From: Streptomyces sp. BA2 | Lineage (GTDB): Bacteria; Actinomycetota; Actinomycetes; Streptomycetales; Streptomycetaceae | Reading direction: 5' to 3' | Assembly: GCF_009769735.1 (NCBI RefSeq) | Contig: NZ_WSRO01000002.1 | Location: forward strand, 7,737,001-7,801,000 | DNA length: 64,000 nt | Made by a program: the position numbers and the translations under genes | Notes under the pieces: generated by a model | Database searches by the model: none | Told to the model about the DNA's origin: nothing | What the model saw: only the letters and a program-made list of their open reading frames with translations | Shown: piece after piece, positions 36,804 through 48,018 of the stretch | Numbering within the stretch: position 1 is the first letter of the stretch | Layout of the letters: each line of letters begins with the position of its first letter

Positions 36804-36819
36804 AGAAACTCCTCAGAGA

Positions 36820-37050
36820 GTGAACGTGCAGGGGCACGAACAGCACTTCGACGAGGAGCGGGAGCGGTCGGCTCAGGACTTCCTTGAGGAGATGGGCCGT
36901 GAGGAGGGCGAATGTCTCATACGGGACCTCGGCCGGGCAATCGAATTCCCGGCCCCTCTGCCGTGGCCACCCTCACCGGGGCTGACCAGCAGATCCGATG
37001 ATCGTCAACTACCGGTGTGGCAGGGCCTGTTGGCTCCGGGAAACCCTTGA
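36820..37050 (+). CDS. Possible small charged protein
   Basis: A 76-codon frame from a GTG, divergent from the methyltransferase and 32 bp before qcrB. The first 45 residues are highly charged and helical (HEQHFDEERERSAQDFLEEM), and the rest is proline-rich. There is no clear ribosome site and no family match known to me. The 36804-37082 interval otherwise holds only promoter DNA for qcrB. Confidence 0.25.
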   Translation: MNVQGHEQHFDEERERSAQDFLEEMGREEGECLIRDLGRAIEFPAPLPWPPSPGLTSRSDDRQLPVWQGLLAPGNP

Positions 37051-37082
37051 TCTAACCTGGTAGCCGCCTGAGGGGGAGACGA

Positions 37083-38732
37083 ATGAGCGGAAGCGTCGAG
37101 CACACCCGGGAAAGCAAACGGCCGGAGCCCGCCGGTAAGGGGGAGCGGGTCGCCGACTGGGCGGACGGCCGCCTCGGCATCAACACGCTGGCCAAGAGCC
37201 AGATGCGCAAGATCTTTCCCGACCACTGGTCCTTCATGTTCGGGGAGATCTGCCTCTACAGCTTCCTCATCCTGATCCTCACCGGGGTCTGGCTGACGCT
37301 GTTCTTCGAGCCGAGCGGCGCCGAGGTCGTCTACGACGGCGTCTACACCCCGCTCAAGGGCATCCAGATGACCCGGGCGTTCGAGTCCACGGTCGAGATC
37401 AGCATGGAGGTGCGCGGCGGTCTGCTGATCCGGCAGATCCACCACTGGGCCGCGATCGTCTTCGTCGCCGCCATGCTCGTGCACATGATGCGGGTGTTCT
37501 TCACCGGCGCCTTCCGCAAGCCGCGTGAGGTCAACTGGCTGTTCGGCTGGACGCTGCTGTTCCTCGGAATCATCACCGGCCTCACCGGATACTCGCTCCC
37601 GGACGACCTGCTCTCGGGCACCGGCATCCGCTTCGCACAGGGCGCGATCCTGTCCGTCCCGGTGGTGGGGACGTATCTCTCCTTCTTCCTCTTCGGCGGA
37701 GAGTTCCCGGGCGACGCCATCATTCCGCGGCTCTTCAGCGTCCATGTCCTGCTGCTGCCGGGGATCATGCTGGGGCTCGTCGTCGCCCACCTGATCCTGG
37801 TCTTCTACCACAAGCACACCCAGTTCGCCGGGCCGGGAAAGACCGAGAAGAACGTGGTCGGGGCGCCGTTCATGCCCATCTACATCGCCAAGGCGGGCGG
37901 CTTCTTCTTCCTCGTCTTCGGCGTCCTGGCGTTCATGGGCGCGGTCGCCACCATCAACCCCGTGTGGGTGATCGGGCCCTACCGCCCGGACCTGGTCTCC
38001 ACGGGCGCTCAACCCGACTGGTATCTGGGCTTCTCCGAAGGCCTGATCCGGGTGATGCCCAGCTGGGAGATCAACGCGTGGGGGCACACGCTCGAACTGG
38101 GCGTCTTCATCCCCTTCTCGCTCTTCCCGCTCATCCTGATGGCCATCGCCGTCTATCCGTTCATCGAGGCCTGGGTCACCGGCGACAAACGCGAGCACCA
38201 CATCGCGGACCGGCCGCGCAACGCCCCGGTGCGCACCGGGCTCGGCGTGGCGTGGCTCACGCTGTTCGCCGTACTGATGGTCGGCGGCGGCAACGACATC
38301 TGGGCCACGCACTTCCATCTCTCCATCAACGCGATCACCTGGTTCGTGCGGATCGCCTGCTTCGCCGGTCCGGTCCTCGCCTTCTACGTGACCCATCGAT
38401 GGTGCATGGGGCTCCAGCTCCGTGACCGAGAGAAGGCGCTGCACGGCCGGGAGAGCGGCACGATCAAACGCCTGCCCCACGGTGAGTTTGTGGAGGTCCA
38501 TGTGCCGCTCACACAGGGGGAGTTGTACAAGCTGACCGCACACGAGCAGCCCAAGCCGTACGAGATCGGTCCGGCCGTCGACGAGCACGGCGTCGCACGC
38601 AAGGTCACCCGGGGCGAGCGGATGCGGGCGCGCCTGGGGCGGGCCATGTACGGTCCGTCGGCGCAGGTGCCCAAGGCGACGCCCGAGGAGTATCTGGAGA
38701 TCCAGCAGGGCGGCGGGGACGGACACCACTGA
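37083..38732 (+). CDS. qcrB: Stand-alone cytochrome bc1 cytochrome b subunit (QcrB-type)
   Basis: 549 residues, the length of actinobacterial QcrB. Haem-ligand histidines are seen in IRQIHHWAAIVF and MLVHMMRVFF (helix B) and in FSVHVLLLPG and VVAHLILVFYHKH (helix D). The quinol site carries PDWY, the actinobacterial form of PEWY, in GAQPDWYLGF. It would pass electrons from menaquinol to the c-type subunit. The genes for QcrC and QcrA, which normally accompany it, are absent here, so this is probably a second copy. GGGGGAG precedes the ATG. Confidence 0.88.
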   Translation: MSGSVEHTRESKRPEPAGKGERVADWADGRLGINTLAKSQMRKIFPDHWSFMFGEICLYSFLILILTGVWLTLFFEPSGAEVVYDGVYTPLKGIQMTRAFESTVEISMEVRGGLLIRQIHHWAAIVFVAAMLVHMMRVFFTGAFRKPREVNWLFGWTLLFLGIITGLTGYSLPDDLLSGTGIRFAQGAILSVPVVGTYLSFFLFGGEFPGDAIIPRLFSVHVLLLPGIMLGLVVAHLILVFYHKHTQFAGPGKTEKNVVGAPFMPIYIAKAGGFFFLVFGVLAFMGAVATINPVWVIGPYRPDLVSTGAQPDWYLGFSEGLIRVMPSWEINAWGHTLELGVFIPFSLFPLILMAIAVYPFIEAWVTGDKREHHIADRPRNAPVRTGLGVAWLTLFAVLMVGGGNDIWATHFHLSINAITWFVRIACFAGPVLAFYVTHRWCMGLQLRDREKALHGRESGTIKRLPHGEFVEVHVPLTQGELYKLTAHEQPKPYEIGPAVDEHGVARKVTRGERMRARLGRAMYGPSAQVPKATPEEYLEIQQGGGDGHH

Positions 38733-38786
38733 GGAGCGGGCGGCAGGGCCACCGAATGCGTCGATCAGCCTCACGGAGAGACCCAA

Positions 38787-39638
38787 GTGCCCGAGAAAGA
38801 CCCGAAGTTGTACGCCATCAGCGATCTGCACGTCGCGTACGACGACAACCGGAAGTTCCTCGAGTCCCTGCGCCCGGAGACCGACGAGGACTGGCTGATC
38901 GTCGCGGGTGACACCGCCGAGCGCATGGCCGACGTCGAATGGGCGCTGCGCACCCTCAGCGGCCGTTTCGCCAAGGTGGTGTGGACACCGGGCAACCACG
39001 AACTGTGGACGCCACGCGACGACCCGAACCAGCTGCGCGGCGAGGCCCGTTACCGCTATCTCGTGGACCTGTGCCGCTCCTTGGGCGCCGCGACCCCCGA
39101 GGACCCCTACCCGGTGTGGCGCGGCGACGGCGGCCCCGTCACCGTGGCGCCGCTGTTCCTGCTCTACGACTACACGTTCCGCCCCGAAGGAACGCACACG
39201 AAGCGGGACGCTCTGAAGGCGGCGTACGCGGCGGGCGTCGTCTGCACCGACGAGGTGCTCCTGCACCCCGACCCATACCCGGGCCGCGACGACTGGTGCC
39301 GCGCCCGCGTGGCGTTCACCGAGGAGATGCTCGCCCGGCGGACGCCCGGCCTCCGCACGGTCCTGATCAACCACTGGCCGCTGGTGCGCGACCCCACCCG
39401 GATCCTGCACTACCCCGAGTTCGCCCTGTGGTGCGGCACCGAACTGACCGCCGACTGGCACGTGAAGTACGAGGCGACGGCCGTCGTCTACGGCCACCTG
39501 CACATCCCCCGCACCACCTGGCACGACGGAGTCCGCTTCCAGGAGGTATCGGTCGGCTACCCCCGCGAGTGGCGCCGGGACCGCCACCCCGCCCCACGCC
39601 TGCGCCAGATCCTGCCGGAGCCGCGGGAAGCCGGATAG
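38787..39638 (+). CDS. Calcineurin-like metallophosphoesterase
   Basis: 283 residues, GTG start. Two-metal phosphoesterase motifs occur in order: ISDLHVAY (D-x-H), VAGDT (G-D), WTPGNHELW (G-N-H-E), INHWPL and VYGHLHIPR (G-H-x-H). The substrate is unknown. It follows qcrB by 54 bp on the same strand and may share its transcript, but no functional link is evident. Confidence 0.88.
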   Translation: MPEKDPKLYAISDLHVAYDDNRKFLESLRPETDEDWLIVAGDTAERMADVEWALRTLSGRFAKVVWTPGNHELWTPRDDPNQLRGEARYRYLVDLCRSLGAATPEDPYPVWRGDGGPVTVAPLFLLYDYTFRPEGTHTKRDALKAAYAAGVVCTDEVLLHPDPYPGRDDWCRARVAFTEEMLARRTPGLRTVLINHWPLVRDPTRILHYPEFALWCGTELTADWHVKYEATAVVYGHLHIPRTTWHDGVRFQEVSVGYPREWRRDRHPAPRLRQILPEPREAG

Positions 39639-41918
<2,280 letters not shown>

Positions 41919-41994
41919 CTACCCCAGCGGGGCGTGACCGATGCGGCGAGCGCCGGAGGGTCACACCATTGCGTGACCCACGGAGTTCAAACCC

Positions 41995-44082
41995 TCAACG
42001 GAGCCACTCGATGCGCGTGGTGGCCGGCTCGCCCCGGGTGCCGTCCGGGGCCACCGGTGTGAGGGTCAGTTCCGTGGTCGCCTCGCCCTCGCCCCGGCGC
42101 AGCGACTTCACGTAGTACACCTCGTCGTAGATCCGCCCCAGCCACTCCTGCCCGCGGTGCACGTCGTAGTACCAGACCTGCCCGGGGTCCGCGAGATGCC
42201 AGGAGAGGAACACCTCGGCGGTCCCGCCGTCGACGTACGCGGCGTCGATCCGGAAGCCACGGGGGCGCTCCGGCGGGGGCAATGGGCGTTGTCGCAGGGC
42301 GAGTTCACCGAGGCGCAGGGGAGAGGCGGCGCGCACCGCGAGCGCCGCGATCGTACGCCCCCGGAACTCGGCGAGCGAGCGGGCCGCGGTGTGCCATCCG
42401 GCTCCGGAACCCGTTGCGCCGACCTGCCGCCAGGCGAAGGTGCCCGGATCGTCGGCGAAGAGCAGCCCCACCTCCGGCGCGCTCCCCGAGAAGGTGACCG
42501 AGAGCGTCTCCTCGCCCGTGCGCACCGCCAGCTCCGTCTTGTAGAGGCGGACCGTGGTGCCGCCCGGAACACGCAGGCAGGAGCCGCCGTCGTAGGCCCG
42601 TGTGTAGTCGAAGTCGGGCGTCTCCCGGCCCGCGGAACCCTCCGGCCCCTCCGACCAGAACTGCCACGTGGGCAGCACGTCCTGGATCGACGCGTTGTAC
42701 CAGTCCGCGTCGCTCGCGCGGCGCCCCGCCAGGAAGAAGCCACGACCGTGCCCGGTGTTGAAGCGGGTGACGAAGGGGAAAGCGCCGATCACCGAACGCT
42801 CGGTGATGTGGTGGGCCACGCCGTCCCACTTGTGGGGGTTGGCGGGGTCCGGCGCGCCGGGCTCATGAAGCTGGGTGCGGCCGGTCCGCGTGGGGTCACC
42901 CGCGGGACCCGACCAGTACTGCCGCTCGCGCTCGAAAGCGGGGCCCTGGTCCTGAGGATCCTCGTGCCCGGGATGCAGCTCCCAGACGAAGTGCGAGCCG
43001 AAGAGGGCCCAACTGGTCCTCGCGGGAGCCGAATCGGGGAAGATCAGCCGTGGGTCGTACTCCGGATCGAATCCGAACTGCTCGTTCTCCGTGCCGTGGA
43101 AGACCGCCTCGTACGGATCGCGGCCAAGGCGCAGGGCCGTGGCCCGGGAAGTCTCCACCCCCGCCTCGGTCATCCAGTAGTTGGCGAAGAAGCTGTCGGC
43201 GGCGGACTCCAGCCAGGGGGCGTTCTCGTCGTTCAGGTGGTTGAGGTAGTCGAGGCCGCCGTCCGGCCTGATCGTGTCGTACCACTGGAGATGGAAGCCC
43301 TCGGGAGCCCGGGAGCGGAGATACGTGAGCAGCTCGCGCAGCCGCTTCGCCTCGTCGGGCGGGGTCTCGGCCTCATGATTGATGAAGTAGCCGTCGAATC
43401 CAAAGTATTCGGCCATCTCGATCAATTTGTCCGCCACCGGGTACGAACCGTCCGCATGCCGTTCGAGATACGGGGCGAAATCGCCCGGCCGCGGCCAGAA
43501 CCAGCAGCCGAGACTTCTGACGCCATTGCGGTGGGCGGCGTCCGTGTAGGCGGGGTTGGGCGGATTGATCAGGCCGTGCACGATGCGGTCGGGTTCGGCG
43601 GTGGGGGATCCGTCGACCGGCAGGCCGTGCCAGGAGCCGTAGAAGTCCGAGTACTGCCAGAAGCGGAGCAGGCGGCGGGCGAAGGCGTCGTCGTACTTGC
43701 GGGCGGTGAAGAAGGCGCCGTCGTAGTCGTTGCAGAGGTTCATCACCTGGGCGCCCATGGGGAGTTGAGGGCGGGCCTGAGTGGCGGGGAACGGTGCGAT
43801 ACGCGCGGCGAGCGGCACGCGTGAGCGGAAGTACCTCGCCCAGCGGTCGGTCTGCGGACTCCAGTGCTTCAGCGCCTCGGCGTCGTACCCGTGCATGAAG
43901 GGCTGATGGCCGGGCGCGGAGGCCTGATGGCCCCGTGCGAAGGGCGGGCGGCCCGCTGCCGGGCTCACCGCGGGGCCAGTGGTGTCGGGCTCATCCGGGT
44001 GAGAGTGAAGCAGAAACAAGCCTCCGTCAATACCCGTAACAGCCCCGGAATTTGGATTCCCACGCCCCCTTGTCCCCGGCAC
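41995..44082 (-). CDS. GH85 endo-beta-N-acetylglucosaminidase (ENGase)
   Basis: Up to 695 residues from a GTG at 44082. GH85 enzymes cut between the two GlcNAc residues of the N-glycan chitobiose core by substrate-assisted catalysis. The catalytic Asn-x-Glu is N235/E237 in FDGYFINHEAE. HGYDAEALKHWSPQ (64-77) and FRSRVPLAARI mark the start of the GH85 barrel, and beta-sandwich domains follow from about 520. No Sec or Tat signal is visible from any in-frame start, so the enzyme looks cytosolic, unusual for a bacterial ENGase. The GTG touches a LacI-type operator, so the real start is probably 20-60 codons downstream (GGAGG lies at codons 20-21). Divergent from lacI. Confidence 0.8.
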   Translation of the reverse strand: MPGTRGRGNPNSGAVTGIDGGLFLLHSHPDEPDTTGPAVSPAAGRPPFARGHQASAPGHQPFMHGYDAEALKHWSPQTDRWARYFRSRVPLAARIAPFPATQARPQLPMGAQVMNLCNDYDGAFFTARKYDDAFARRLLRFWQYSDFYGSWHGLPVDGSPTAEPDRIVHGLINPPNPAYTDAAHRNGVRSLGCWFWPRPGDFAPYLERHADGSYPVADKLIEMAEYFGFDGYFINHEAETPPDEAKRLRELLTYLRSRAPEGFHLQWYDTIRPDGGLDYLNHLNDENAPWLESAADSFFANYWMTEAGVETSRATALRLGRDPYEAVFHGTENEQFGFDPEYDPRLIFPDSAPARTSWALFGSHFVWELHPGHEDPQDQGPAFERERQYWSGPAGDPTRTGRTQLHEPGAPDPANPHKWDGVAHHITERSVIGAFPFVTRFNTGHGRGFFLAGRRASDADWYNASIQDVLPTWQFWSEGPEGSAGRETPDFDYTRAYDGGSCLRVPGGTTVRLYKTELAVRTGEETLSVTFSGSAPEVGLLFADDPGTFAWRQVGATGSGAGWHTAARSLAEFRGRTIAALAVRAASPLRLGELALRQRPLPPPERPRGFRIDAAYVDGGTAEVFLSWHLADPGQVWYYDVHRGQEWLGRIYDEVYYVKSLRRGEGEATTELTLTPVAPDGTRGEPATTRIEWLR

Positions 44083-44083
44083 C

Positions 44084-44117
44084 TTTAGCGCTTTAGCCTG
44101 CTCGCCCTCAAGCGCTT
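44084..44117. promoter_or_regulatory. Pair of LacI-type operator sites
   Basis: TTTAGCGCTTTA (44084-44095) and TCAAGCGCTTTAG (around 44109-44120) share the palindromic core AGCGCT, with centres 24 bp apart. They lie between the divergent ENGase and lacI genes. The A-A-G-C-G-C-T-T shape is the usual LacI/GalR half-site pair. Confidence 0.55.
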
Positions 44118-44193
44118 TAGCTCGGCAGTCGCACCGGGCGGTCGGCGCTCAGCCGTCCGCGCTCAGCGGCAACCACGCGAGGGGAGGTCACGC

Positions 44194-45240
44194 ATGCGCC
44201 GCACCCCGGCCCGACGCCCCACCATCAAGGACATCGCCCTGCGGGCCGGTGTCTCGGAGAGCGCGGTCTCCTTCGCGCTCAACGGCCGGCCCGGAGTCTC
44301 CGAGAGCACCCGCGGCCGCGTCCGCCGGGTCGCCGAAGACCTCGGCTGGCAGCCGAGCGCCGCCGCTCGCGCCCTCTCCGGCGAGGGGTCGGGCACGGTC
44401 GGTCTCGTCCTCGCGCGCCCCGCGAAGACCCTGGGCGTCGAGTCGTTCTTCCTCCAGCTGGTCTCCGGCATCCAGGAGGTGCTCTCGCGCCGCAACCTCG
44501 GCCTGCTCTTCCAGGTCGTCGAGGACATCGACGCGGAGTGCGCGGTCTACCGCCGCTGGTGGGCCGAGCACCGCGTCGACGGCATGCTCGTCGTCGACCC
44601 GCGCGGGTCGGACCCACGCCTCGCGCTCCTCGACGAACTCGGGCTCCCCGCCGTCGTAGTGGGCACGCTGCCGGACCCGCACACCGACCACCCCGGCATC
44701 TCCAACCTCTGGGCCGACGACGCCCTCGCCATGGCCTCCATCGTCGACCACCTGTACGACCTGGGCCACCGCCGCATCGCGCACATCGCGGGCCTGCCCG
44801 ACCTCACCCACACCCGGCGGCGCATCGACTCCCTGCGGGCGGAGGCCGGGCGCCGCGGGCTGCGGCACGTGGACTCTCTCACCACGGACTACTCCGACAC
44901 CCAGGGCGCCGAGGCCACCCGGCAGGTCCTGGCGTGGGACCCGCGTCCCACGGCGATCGTCTACGACAACGACGTCCTGGCCGTCGCGGGCCTCGGTGTC
45001 GCCGCCGAGCGCGGCATGGCCGTACCGGCCGACCTGGCCATCGTCGCCTGGGACGACTCCGTCCTCACCCGCTCCACCCACCCCGCGCTCACCGCCCTCG
45101 TCCGCGACACCGCCGTCTACGGCGGGCACGCCGCCGAGCAGCTGATCGCCCTCCTCGACGGCGGCCCCGCCGTCCGCGTCAAGGACGAACTCCCGCACCT
45201 GGAGGCGCGCGGCAGCACCGCAGCCCGCGCCGCCCCCTGA
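44194..45240 (+). CDS. LacI family transcriptional regulator
   Basis: 348 residues. The helix-turn-helix is TIKDIALRAGVSESAVSFALNG (10-31), then the hinge helix around SAAARALSGEGS. The sugar-binding periplasmic-type domain follows (VGLVLARPA, VDGMLVVDPR, HLYDLGHRRIAHIAG, AIVAWDDSVLTRSTHPALT). It stands between the ENGase and the transporter operon, with operator-like palindromes on both sides. I infer that it represses the whole locus and is released by a glycan breakdown product. Confidence 0.9.
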   Translation: MRRTPARRPTIKDIALRAGVSESAVSFALNGRPGVSESTRGRVRRVAEDLGWQPSAAARALSGEGSGTVGLVLARPAKTLGVESFFLQLVSGIQEVLSRRNLGLLFQVVEDIDAECAVYRRWWAEHRVDGMLVVDPRGSDPRLALLDELGLPAVVVGTLPDPHTDHPGISNLWADDALAMASIVDHLYDLGHRRIAHIAGLPDLTHTRRRIDSLRAEAGRRGLRHVDSLTTDYSDTQGAEATRQVLAWDPRPTAIVYDNDVLAVAGLGVAAERGMAVPADLAIVAWDDSVLTRSTHPALTALVRDTAVYGGHAAEQLIALLDGGPAVRVKDELPHLEARGSTAARAAP

Positions 45241-45275
45241 CCCGCCCCGCGCACCCGTACTGTCCCCGCCCGCCC

Positions 45276-45287
45276 GACAACGTTGCC
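45276..45287. promoter_or_regulatory. Possible LacI operator before the transporter operon
   Basis: GACAACGTTGCC is symmetrical at 10 of 12 positions around AACGTT, and lies directly upstream of the ribosome site of the solute-binding protein gene. It differs in core from the AGCGCT sites, so one of the two may bind another regulator. Confidence 0.35.
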
Positions 45288-45306
45288 AACCGGAGGTATC
45301 AAAGCC

Positions 45307-46950
45307 ATGAAGTGGACCAGACTGGGCGTCACGGGCGCGGCCGCTCTCGCGCTCGCCGTCACCGCGGCAGGCTGTTCGGCGACCCCCGCCGGCCCCGGCG
45401 GCAGCGGCTCGGACTCCCTGACCGTGAACATGGGCTTCTCCGGCAACACCATTCCCCGCAACTTCAACCCCTTCTCCCTCAAGGCGAGTCAGGGCACCTT
45501 CGGCTTCCAGTACGAGCCGCTGTTCGCCTTCAACACCCTCCAGGGCGGCAAGTTCGTGCCCTGGCTCGCCACCAAGTACGCCTGGTCCGACGGCGGCAAG
45601 AAGATCACCATCGATCTCGACAAGCGCGCCAACTGGAGCGACGGCACGAAACTGACTGCCAAGGACGTCGTCTTCGCCCTGGAGTACGTCACGAAGCAGG
45701 ACCTCCCCGTGGAGTGGAAGTTCGAGTACGAGAAGGCCAAGGCGACGGACGACCACACCGTCGAGATCACCTTCGACACCCCCGGCTACGCCCGGCTGCG
45801 CAGCATCGGCTCCATCCGCCCCGTGCCGGAGAAGGTCTGGAAGGGCAAGAACGGCAAGACCTTCACCAACCCGGAACCGGTCGCCAGCGGCCCCTACACG
45901 CTGAAGCGGTACGCCGCCCAGCAGCTCACCTTCGAGGCCAGGGACGACTACTGGAAGCAGAAGGTCCCGGTGAAGACCCTCAAGGCGCCGGTGGTCGCCT
46001 CGTCGTCCGAGATAGGCAAGCTCCTCAGCGGTGAGGTCGAGTGGAGCGGCGGAGCCGTCCCCGACGTCAAGAAGTCGTACGTCGACAAGGACCCGAAGAA
46101 CCACCACGCCTGGTACCCCACCTACGGCGGCACCTACATGTTCTTCAACCACAAGAAGGCGCCCTTCAAGGACGTCCACGTCCGCAAGGGAATCTCGCTC
46201 GCCGTCAACCGCTCCGAGCTCGCCGACGTCGGCAACCCGGGCATGTTCGAGCCGCTCAACCTCACCGGGCTCGACGCCAAGACGCAGGGCAAGTGGATCG
46301 ACGCAAAGTATCAGGACGCCGCGCAGCCCAAGCCCGAACTCGCCGCGGCCGGGGCGGAGTTCGCCAAGGCCGGATACAAGAAGAAGGACGGAAAGCTCGT
46401 CGGCAAGGACGGCAAGCAGCTCAGCTTCAAGATCCTTGAGGTGACCGAGTTCGCCGACGCCATCCAGCGGGACAAGGTCCTCGCCCAGCAGCTGAAGCAG
46501 GCCGGCATCAAGGTCGAGGTCGAGCCCATGGCCAGCGCCCAGCTGGACACGGCGCGCCAGGAGGCCAAGTTCGACGTCCTGGTCGGCGGCGCCGTCTTCT
46601 ACAACACGCCGTACAACTTCTACAAGGACATGCTGCACAGCGAGAACGGCGGCATCTGGACCAACTACGGCCACTACAAGAGCGCCAAGGCCGACGGCAT
46701 CCTCAAGGAGATGGAGCGCGCCGGCGACGACGCCACCATCAAGAAGCTCTCCGCGAAGCTGGAGAAGCTGATGATCGACGAGGTGCCCGCGGCCCCGCTC
46801 ATCACGAACGGCGCCTCCACCCAGTACAACAGCAAGAACTGGACCGGCTGGCCGGACGAGAAGAACCCCTACGCCATCCCCGCGCCCTGGGCGGGCCCCA
46901 CCGACATGGTGCAGACGATCCTGTCGCTGCGCCCGGTGAAGGCGGGCTAG
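45307..46950 (+). CDS. ABC transporter solute-binding lipoprotein, peptide/oligosaccharide (SBP_bac_5) family
   Basis: 547 residues from the ATG after CGGAGG. A lipoprotein signal peptide ends at TAAGC with C23. The family 5 fold is shown by FQYEPLFAFNTLQGGKFVPWLATKYAWSD-type sequence near residue 70, then W-S-D-G-T-K-L-T-A-K-D-V-V-F and GPYTLKRY. These proteins bind di- and oligopeptides, nickel or beta-linked oligosaccharides (cellobiose, chitobiose). Given the GH85, GH29 and GH84 neighbours, an N-glycan fragment or glycopeptide ligand is likely. Confidence 0.85.
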   Translation: MKWTRLGVTGAAALALAVTAAGCSATPAGPGGSGSDSLTVNMGFSGNTIPRNFNPFSLKASQGTFGFQYEPLFAFNTLQGGKFVPWLATKYAWSDGGKKITIDLDKRANWSDGTKLTAKDVVFALEYVTKQDLPVEWKFEYEKAKATDDHTVEITFDTPGYARLRSIGSIRPVPEKVWKGKNGKTFTNPEPVASGPYTLKRYAAQQLTFEARDDYWKQKVPVKTLKAPVVASSSEIGKLLSGEVEWSGGAVPDVKKSYVDKDPKNHHAWYPTYGGTYMFFNHKKAPFKDVHVRKGISLAVNRSELADVGNPGMFEPLNLTGLDAKTQGKWIDAKYQDAAQPKPELAAAGAEFAKAGYKKKDGKLVGKDGKQLSFKILEVTEFADAIQRDKVLAQQLKQAGIKVEVEPMASAQLDTARQEAKFDVLVGGAVFYNTPYNFYKDMLHSENGGIWTNYGHYKSAKADGILKEMERAGDDATIKKLSAKLEKLMIDEVPAAPLITNGASTQYNSKNWTGWPDEKNPYAIPAPWAGPTDMVQTILSLRPVKAG

Positions 46951-48018
46951 GTGACCGGCACCGCAGCCGTGATCGCGGCCGATGAACGCGTCAAGGACCG
47001 GCCGGGCCGCCGCGTCCGGCTCGGCGCAGCCCGCTACTTCGTGCAGCGGCTCGGCTTCTACCTCGCCGCCGCCTGGATCGCCGTCACGCTCAACTTCCTG
47101 CTGCCCCGCCTTATGCCAGGCGACCCGGCCTCCGCGCTCATCGCGCAGATGCAGGGCCGCTCGGCGCTCAGCGGAGAACAGATCGCCAGCATCTACCGGC
47201 TCTTCGGCGACCCGGGCGAGCCCCTCTGGAGCCAGTACGTCACCTACCTCGGGCAGGTGGCGCACCTCGACTTCGGCCTCTCCGTGGCGTTCTTCCCGAC
47301 ACCGGTGTGGGAGGTCATCAGCGCCGGGCTGCCGTGGACGATAGGGCTCGTCGGCATCACCGCCGTCCTGTCATTCGTGATCGGCACCGCGGGCGGCATC
47401 ATGGCGGGCGGTCGCGCGGGCTCGCGTACCGACTCGGTGGCCACGCCCGGGGCGATGTTCCTCAACGCCCTTCCCACCTTCTGGATCGCCCTGCTCTTCG
47501 TCCTCGTCTTCGGCTTCCAGCTGGCGTGGCTGCCGACCGGCGGCGCGTACGACGGGGATCTGACCCCGGGCTTCTCGGCCGCTTTCATCGGCAGTGTCAT
47601 CAGCCATGCCGCGCTGCCCGCGCTCACCATCGCCCTGGGCTGGTCGGCCACGTGGTTCATCGGCATGCGGAACATGATGATCACGACGGTCTCCGAGGAC
47701 TACGTCCTCCTCGCCCGCGCCAAGGGCCTGGGCAGGACCCGCGTGATGTTCCGGTACGCGGCCCGCAACGCGATCCTGCCGAGCGTCGCGGGCTTCGCCA
47801 TCAACATCGGCAACGTGGTCGGCGGCCAGCTCCTGGTGGAGGCCGTCTTCGCGTACCCGGGCGTCGGCTATCTGCTCTACCAGTCCGTGGCCAGCGTCGA
47901 CTATCCGCTGATGCAGGCCCTGTTCCTGATGGTCTCGCTGTCGGTGCTCGCCGCGAACTTCCTCGCCGACTCCGTGTACGGCCTGATCGACCCACGCGCA
48001 AGGGAGGGCCGCGCATGA
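46951..48018 (+). CDS. ABC transporter permease (DppB/OppB type)
   Basis: 355 residues; GTG directly after the binding-protein stop. Six membrane helices, with the N-terminal YFVQRLGFYLAAAWIAVTLNF and GDPASAL typical of OppB/DppB, and the coupling helix segment LLARAKGLGRTRV that contacts the ATPases. It forms the heterodimeric channel with the next permease. Its stop overlaps that gene as ATGA. Confidence 0.88.
   Translation: MTGTAAVIAADERVKDRPGRRVRLGAARYFVQRLGFYLAAAWIAVTLNFLLPRLMPGDPASALIAQMQGRSALSGEQIASIYRLFGDPGEPLWSQYVTYLGQVAHLDFGLSVAFFPTPVWEVISAGLPWTIGLVGITAVLSFVIGTAGGIMAGGRAGSRTDSVATPGAMFLNALPTFWIALLFVLVFGFQLAWLPTGGAYDGDLTPGFSAAFIGSVISHAALPALTIALGWSATWFIGMRNMMITTVSEDYVLLARAKGLGRTRVMFRYAARNAILPSVAGFAINIGNVVGGQLLVEAVFAYPGVGYLLYQSVASVDYPLMQALFLMVSLSVLAANFLADSVYGLIDPRAREGRA

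Noticed and set aside
37005..39587. An 860-codon minus-strand frame opposite qcrB and the phosphoesterase gene
   Set aside because: Antisense of two clear genes; no motif and His/Asp/Arg-rich composition.
44188..47265. A 1025-codon minus-strand frame across lacI, the binding-protein gene and the start of the permease gene
   Set aside because: Low-complexity antisense translation spanning three real genes with recognisable motifs on the plus strand.
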